Shown piece after piece: positions 5,277 through 8,503 of a stretch of DNA of 8,503 bases. The DNA lies in contig JACDGH010000104.1 in assembly GCA_013815395.1 (NCBI GenBank), positions 1 through 8,503 on the forward strand, given 5' to 3'. Position numbers and translations under genes: made by a program. The stretch is from Parachlamydiaceae bacterium. GTDB taxonomy: Bacteria; Chlamydiota; Chlamydiia; Chlamydiales; Parachlamydiaceae. The notes under the pieces were generated by a model that saw only the letters and a list, made by a program, of their open reading frames with translations, was not told the DNA's origin and did no database searches. Position 1 is the first letter of the stretch. Each line of letters opens with the position of its first letter.

Positions 5277-5972
5277 ATGAATTTAGGCAATGTATCCGAG
5301 CTTCAGCTAATTATAGATAAATATCAACAAGCTTCTGATAGACCAATGCAAAGACATAGCTTCTTAGAAAATGCACGCAAAAAATGGTTAGCAGAATCTA
5401 AATCAGTGAAAGATAATATAGAGTCTTTTCTTTTAGAATTTAATCGATTAAAAGATTTAGGAAATTCTCAAGTCCCATTAAGTGAAAAAGGGAACCTATT
5501 TGTTCTTTTAGGCAAGAAAAGTACCGTTATTGCACAGATAGCCTCCATAATAGATCTGTCGAACATAAATAAGATTGCAAAGTTTGCTCTCGGAGTCATA
5601 TTTTGTGCTTATAGCTACGATGTGTTCCTGTGGCGAAAAGAAGGAGAAAGAACAGGAGTATATACTCCTAGTTATCCAGAGGGAGATCCTCTTCTTATGA
5701 TGAGCAACAATGAAAAAATGGTTTTTATTAGTGCAATTTTGGCTATGAGCGCCTCAGTTTTAACCTTTGGCCCACTAGTGGGTAAAAAAATTCATAGAAT
5801 TCAGCTTGAAAATGTGATTAGAAATGATTCTCAATTTGTTGACTTTGTTAAAAAATCACAAATCAAGTTCACAAACCAAAAAGAAGCAGAAGAAACTGTG
5901 GCACTATTCAAAACTTCTCAAGACATTGCAAAAGCTGTCTCCACATTAATAAAAAGTAAGCCAGATTTTTAG
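5277..5972 (+). CDS. Unrecognised protein with two hydrophobic segments
   Basis: I do not recognise this 231-residue protein. Residues 1-98 are polar and mostly helical in character, with basic ENARKKW and several heptad-like stretches. A hydrophobic segment at about 99-119 (NKIAKFALGVIFCAYSYDVF) is followed by a ~28-residue polar loop (RKEGERTGVYTPSYPEGDP) and a second hydrophobic segment at about 148-168 (MVFISAILAMSASVLTFGPL). The tail, 170-231, is charged. This predicts two membrane passes with both ends on the same side. Chlamydial inclusion-membrane (Inc) proteins also have paired hydrophobic segments, but their loop is usually shorter, so that comparison is only suggestive. There is no signal peptide. 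A strong extended -10 promoter and a clear ribosome site suggest an expressed stand-alone gene. It converges on lptD. Confidence 0.75.
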   Translation: MNLGNVSELQLIIDKYQQASDRPMQRHSFLENARKKWLAESKSVKDNIESFLLEFNRLKDLGNSQVPLSEKGNLFVLLGKKSTVIAQIASIIDLSNINKIAKFALGVIFCAYSYDVFLWRKEGERTGVYTPSYPEGDPLLMMSNNEKMVFISAILAMSASVLTFGPLVGKKIHRIQLENVIRNDSQFVDFVKKSQIKFTNQKEAEETVALFKTSQDIAKAVSTLIKSKPDF

Positions 5973-5987
5973 CCATGGTAACTTTTG

Positions 5988-6037
5988 TCGTTCTTATCGT
6001 TCTTATCGCTGGTTCATATCGTTTTATCGCTCTTATC
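5988..6037. repeat. Degenerate tandem repeat, unit TCGTTCTTA
   Basis: Two exact 9-bp units TCGTTCTTA (5988-5996, 5997-6005) are followed by decayed units TCGCTGGTTCA, TCGTTTTA and TCGCTCTTA; the tetramer TATC recurs five times at 8-13 bp spacing. The repeat sits between the convergent stop codons at 5972 and 6045. It forms no hairpin and so is not a recognisable terminator for either gene. Confidence 0.6.
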
Positions 6038-6044
6038 TTTCCTA

Positions 6045-8228
6045 CTAAAAATCGAGATAAGGAATGACATTGCAGGCTTTTTCGGCATCGGGACGTTTCA
6101 AACCTATGTTGAAATAAACAGCAATGCGATCATCATTTTCCCTATGCTGATAAGCTAACTTAAGATTAATTGAAGATCTCAGGGTTGCTAACAGATCGAT
6201 TTCAAACTCAGTATATTTAGGCTCAAACATACGATTCCAGCCTTGGCGAGATTCAAATTCTATCGCCCAATTTGGATGGAGTCGACAAAACAAATGCAAT
6301 AAAAAGGTATCGCGACGATCTGAAAGCAGAGAATGACGCAGCTGTGAAATGCTTCGATACGAATCTAAAATAAAATTAGTGTGATCGGCTTTTCGCCAAT
6401 CATAGGCATCGCGATGACGATACTCTGCGGATAAAGCAAGATCATCGTTAATTGTCCATTCAGTGCGAATGTTATAATGATCTAACTGATTTCTGGAAAA
6501 ATCCCAGGCGGTCTCTAAAGTGTGTTTCAAGCAGGGATGAACCTTAAAAACCACATCTGCATAAACTTTTGGTACAACAGCATGGATAGTTCGTGTATCG
6601 AAAAAGGCATTGCCATAAATGTCAGCAAATATTTTTCGTTCAACAAGGCCATTACTAGCTCTTCCAAAAACACTCTGAGAAAGTCCAAAGCGCATCATAT
6701 TTAGCCTATACCATCCATCTTCAATGTCAAAGATATAATGATCATTAGGTGAGACTGTAGGATAGGTGTAATAATTATATGATGCATAAGGTGTGATCAC
6801 ATGTTTATAATTTCTAAATACACGTGTTAAGTGCGTGTTAACTTCGCATCCAGCTTTTCCAATAGCTAACCATTTTGCATCGGCGTTATGGGGACTATTT
6901 CCATAAATGATGGTAACACCACCTATTTCAGGGGTGATGTTAAGATTTCCAAAATTTAAATGGCGATACACTTTAGGAGATAATTCGAATCTTGATGAGG
7001 CGAAATTATGTACATGCTTGAGATTGCTGCCATACACAAAATCCAAATATGAGGCCTTAAAAAGCGTGTCGCTAATGATACCCGTTTGACCTAATTCAAA
7101 CGGATGCCATGTGTTTTCTAGAGTGGGCAATTCTTGTTTTAGCGATTGAAAGCTGTTGACACGTACCCTTGAAAAAAGGTTTGTAATCCACCTTTCTTCC
7201 TGTCTTCTTATAAGCAATTGCGTGCGACCAGCGGTGTCAAGCTCCAGTCCTTTATCCTTATAATCTGTGGCCATGCTTTTATCGCTAAGCTTATCCCAGG
7301 ATAAATCCACAGAAACCGTGTCATTCATCAGCTTCGTATCAAAAACGCCTTGGAAGCGGTAACGAATGCGCTCGTTAGGATGAATTAGGGAAGAGTCCAT
7401 TGCAACATAATTGATGGTGTGGAGGTTTGTTTTATGATCAACTGATTGATAACGTGTTTCTATACCTGCGCCAAGTCCACGATTAAACCGATAATCAAGC
7501 CTCACAAATGTTTTACACCTATTCCATGAAAATAATTGATAAGTGATTCCGACACGCGGGCCTTGTCTTCCCCAAAGCCGTACACTGTATTTTACCGGTG
7601 CATCATAGATGTCATCTAAATTGATTTGTAATTTGGGCAGCCAAAGGATAGGAACTTTAAATAAACGAAATTGTACATTTCTAGCGCTTAAATATCTTCC
7701 TTCACATAGGCTAGCTTCTTCACTGGTTACTTCCCATTCATTGCAATAATTTGTGGAGGTTGTCACGAACCCGTTGTATAGAATGTAACTACCATCGGCA
7801 CAAAGGACAATTTTTTCTCCACCAAAATACCAAGGCTCGGCCATTGTCCGCCCTTCGTAGATAACTCCTATCTTCGTTTTAAAATCATATTCCAGCCGTT
7901 TGCCAATAAAAAAATATTCGCCAAACTCCATCATTAAGTCGTCTTCGGCCTCAATCGTATAAACGGATTCACCCTTTTTATTTTTTTTGGTATAGGTGAT
8001 TTTAGTGGCTTGGATGCGAAAGTCTGGACCAGTGATGACTCCACCGCATTCTGTGATCAAAACACCTTCAGAATATGTTGGTGACCTTAGATCAACTGTA
8101 ACACTCTTAGCTAAAAGATCTTCTTCTATCTCGGCACTTAAAGACGATGAGGGGTGTAGCAAGCATAACCACTGTGAGACTGCGATAAAAAGTATAAATC
8201 TGAAATAATAATGAATTTTGTTTATCAT
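6045..8228 (-). CDS. lptD: LPS-assembly protein LptD (OstA/Imp), outer-membrane translocon
   Basis: This complete 727-residue protein is near the usual LptD length. LptD, with LptE, inserts lipopolysaccharide into the outer leaflet of the outer membrane. A signal peptide covers residues 1-32 (hydrophobic FRFILFIAVSQWLCLL, likely cut after SLSA). The periplasmic OstA-like domain spans about 45-145, with VITGPDFRIQATKITY and a second stretch around EYFFIGKRLEYDF. The conserved LptD hinge follows, including TNYCNEWEVTSEEASLCEGR (159-178) and NVQFRLFKVPILWLPKLQ (184-201). The remaining ~510 residues show alternating strands of a beta-barrel, and the protein ends in Phe, as outer-membrane barrels do. 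Cysteines include C61, C143, C162, C175 and one near the end (719), so the E. coli adjacent C-terminal cysteine pair is absent. ATG 8228 has no clear ribosome site and lies 9 nt after the upstream stop, suggesting translational coupling. Confidence 0.93.
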   Translation of the reverse strand: MINKIHYYFRFILFIAVSQWLCLLHPSSSLSAEIEEDLLAKSVTVDLRSPTYSEGVLITECGGVITGPDFRIQATKITYTKKNKKGESVYTIEAEDDLMMEFGEYFFIGKRLEYDFKTKIGVIYEGRTMAEPWYFGGEKIVLCADGSYILYNGFVTTSTNYCNEWEVTSEEASLCEGRYLSARNVQFRLFKVPILWLPKLQINLDDIYDAPVKYSVRLWGRQGPRVGITYQLFSWNRCKTFVRLDYRFNRGLGAGIETRYQSVDHKTNLHTINYVAMDSSLIHPNERIRYRFQGVFDTKLMNDTVSVDLSWDKLSDKSMATDYKDKGLELDTAGRTQLLIRRQEERWITNLFSRVRVNSFQSLKQELPTLENTWHPFELGQTGIISDTLFKASYLDFVYGSNLKHVHNFASSRFELSPKVYRHLNFGNLNITPEIGGVTIIYGNSPHNADAKWLAIGKAGCEVNTHLTRVFRNYKHVITPYASYNYYTYPTVSPNDHYIFDIEDGWYRLNMMRFGLSQSVFGRASNGLVERKIFADIYGNAFFDTRTIHAVVPKVYADVVFKVHPCLKHTLETAWDFSRNQLDHYNIRTEWTINDDLALSAEYRHRDAYDWRKADHTNFILDSYRSISQLRHSLLSDRRDTFLLHLFCRLHPNWAIEFESRQGWNRMFEPKYTEFEIDLLATLRSSINLKLAYQHRENDDRIAVYFNIGLKRPDAEKACNVIPYLDF

Positions 8229-8237
8229 GCTGAGTTT

Positions 8238-8503
8238 TTATTGAATAGCGCGCATTAGAAGTCCAATAAGAGCGTATTTGTTTTTGGGATTGCCATTTTG
8301 TATTACTGAGATTAACATCTCTATTCCTTTATCATCTTGAGTTGAAACAAAAGCTTCGAAGGCATCGATGAGTAAGCGAGAAGTTTCTTGAGGTGTTAGA
8401 TTAAAAGAGGTATCCGATTCATTTCTTAGGTTCCATGGCACAACTGGACGGAATCGTATTAAATCGATATTTTGCTGCTGAGTTACCCATGTTCTTAGAT
8501 TAT
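8238..8503 (-). CDS. Unrecognised protein upstream of lptD, C-terminal part
   Basis: This frame enters open from the right edge and ends with TAA at 8238-8240, giving the last 87 residues. A GTG at 8441 is in frame but is not a convincing start, because coding continues upstream of it (LRTWVTQQQNIDLIRFRPVV) and there is no ribosome site. The visible tail is polar, then helical (ETSRLLIDAFEAFVSTQDD, then GIEMLISVIQNGNPKNKYAL), ending in IGLLMRAIQ. No domain is recognised; the amphipathic helices could belong to a helical-repeat protein, but that is a guess. The 9-bp gap to lptD on the same strand implies one transcript, so a role in envelope assembly is possible by association only. Confidence 0.7.
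   Translation of the reverse strand, partial: NLRTWVTQQQNIDLIRFRPVVPWNLRNESDTSFNLTPQETSRLLIDAFEAFVSTQDDKGIEMLISVIQNGNPKNKYALIGLLMRAIQ

Noticed and set aside
8238..8441. Small complete gene beginning at GTG 8441
   Set aside because: The frame stays open to the window edge with normal-looking coding sequence upstream, so this is the 3' end of a larger gene.

Overview
The window suggests a member of the Chlamydiae, most likely an amoeba-associated "Parachlamydia-like" lineage rather than Chlamydiaceae. The evidence is the pair of type III secretion export-apparatus genes sctU/cdsU and sctV/cdsV lying divergently beside ychF; the same neighbourhood is known in Chlamydia (CT090-CT092 in C. trachomatis). 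The DNA is AT-rich, the bacterium is Gram-negative (it has LptD), and it carries ankyrin and sulfotransferase genes of the kind found in environmental chlamydiae. The species cannot be fixed from the sequence alone.

Left part (1-3100) is conserved core. On the minus strand lie cdsU (357 aa, complete) and then cdsV (N-terminal 201 residues, running off the left edge), 20 bp apart and each with its own ribosome binding site. On the plus strand is ychF (364 aa, complete). The ~250-bp space between cdsU and ychF holds two divergent promoter candidates and a 7+7-bp inverted repeat next to the ychF -35. A long hairpin follows ychF.

Middle part (3126-5972) is accessory. It holds a sulfotransferase-family protein with an N-terminal hydrophobic signal or anchor; an ankyrin-repeat gene broken by one in-frame TAA, with intact repeats continuing in the same frame; a ~510-bp gene-free stretch packed with GC-rich hairpins that look like degenerate dispersed repeats; and an unrecognised protein with two hydrophobic segments, preceded by a very good extended -10 promoter. 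Linkage to type III genes makes the ankyrin and two-segment proteins reasonable effector or membrane-protein candidates, but nothing in the sequence proves secretion.

Right part (5973-8503) returns to conserved envelope biology on the minus strand. lptD (727 aa, complete) is the outer-membrane lipopolysaccharide translocon. It lies 9 bp downstream of the 3' end of an unrecognised gene that enters from the right edge, so the two are probably co-transcribed. Between the convergent two-segment gene and lptD is a small degenerate TCGTTCTTA tandem repeat.

No rRNA, tRNA, CRISPR array, intact insertion sequence or phage gene was seen. The items most worth a second look are the structured intergenic block (4811-5151), the nonsense-interrupted ankyrin gene, and the orphan two-segment membrane protein. 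No clearly new multi-gene system is evident.
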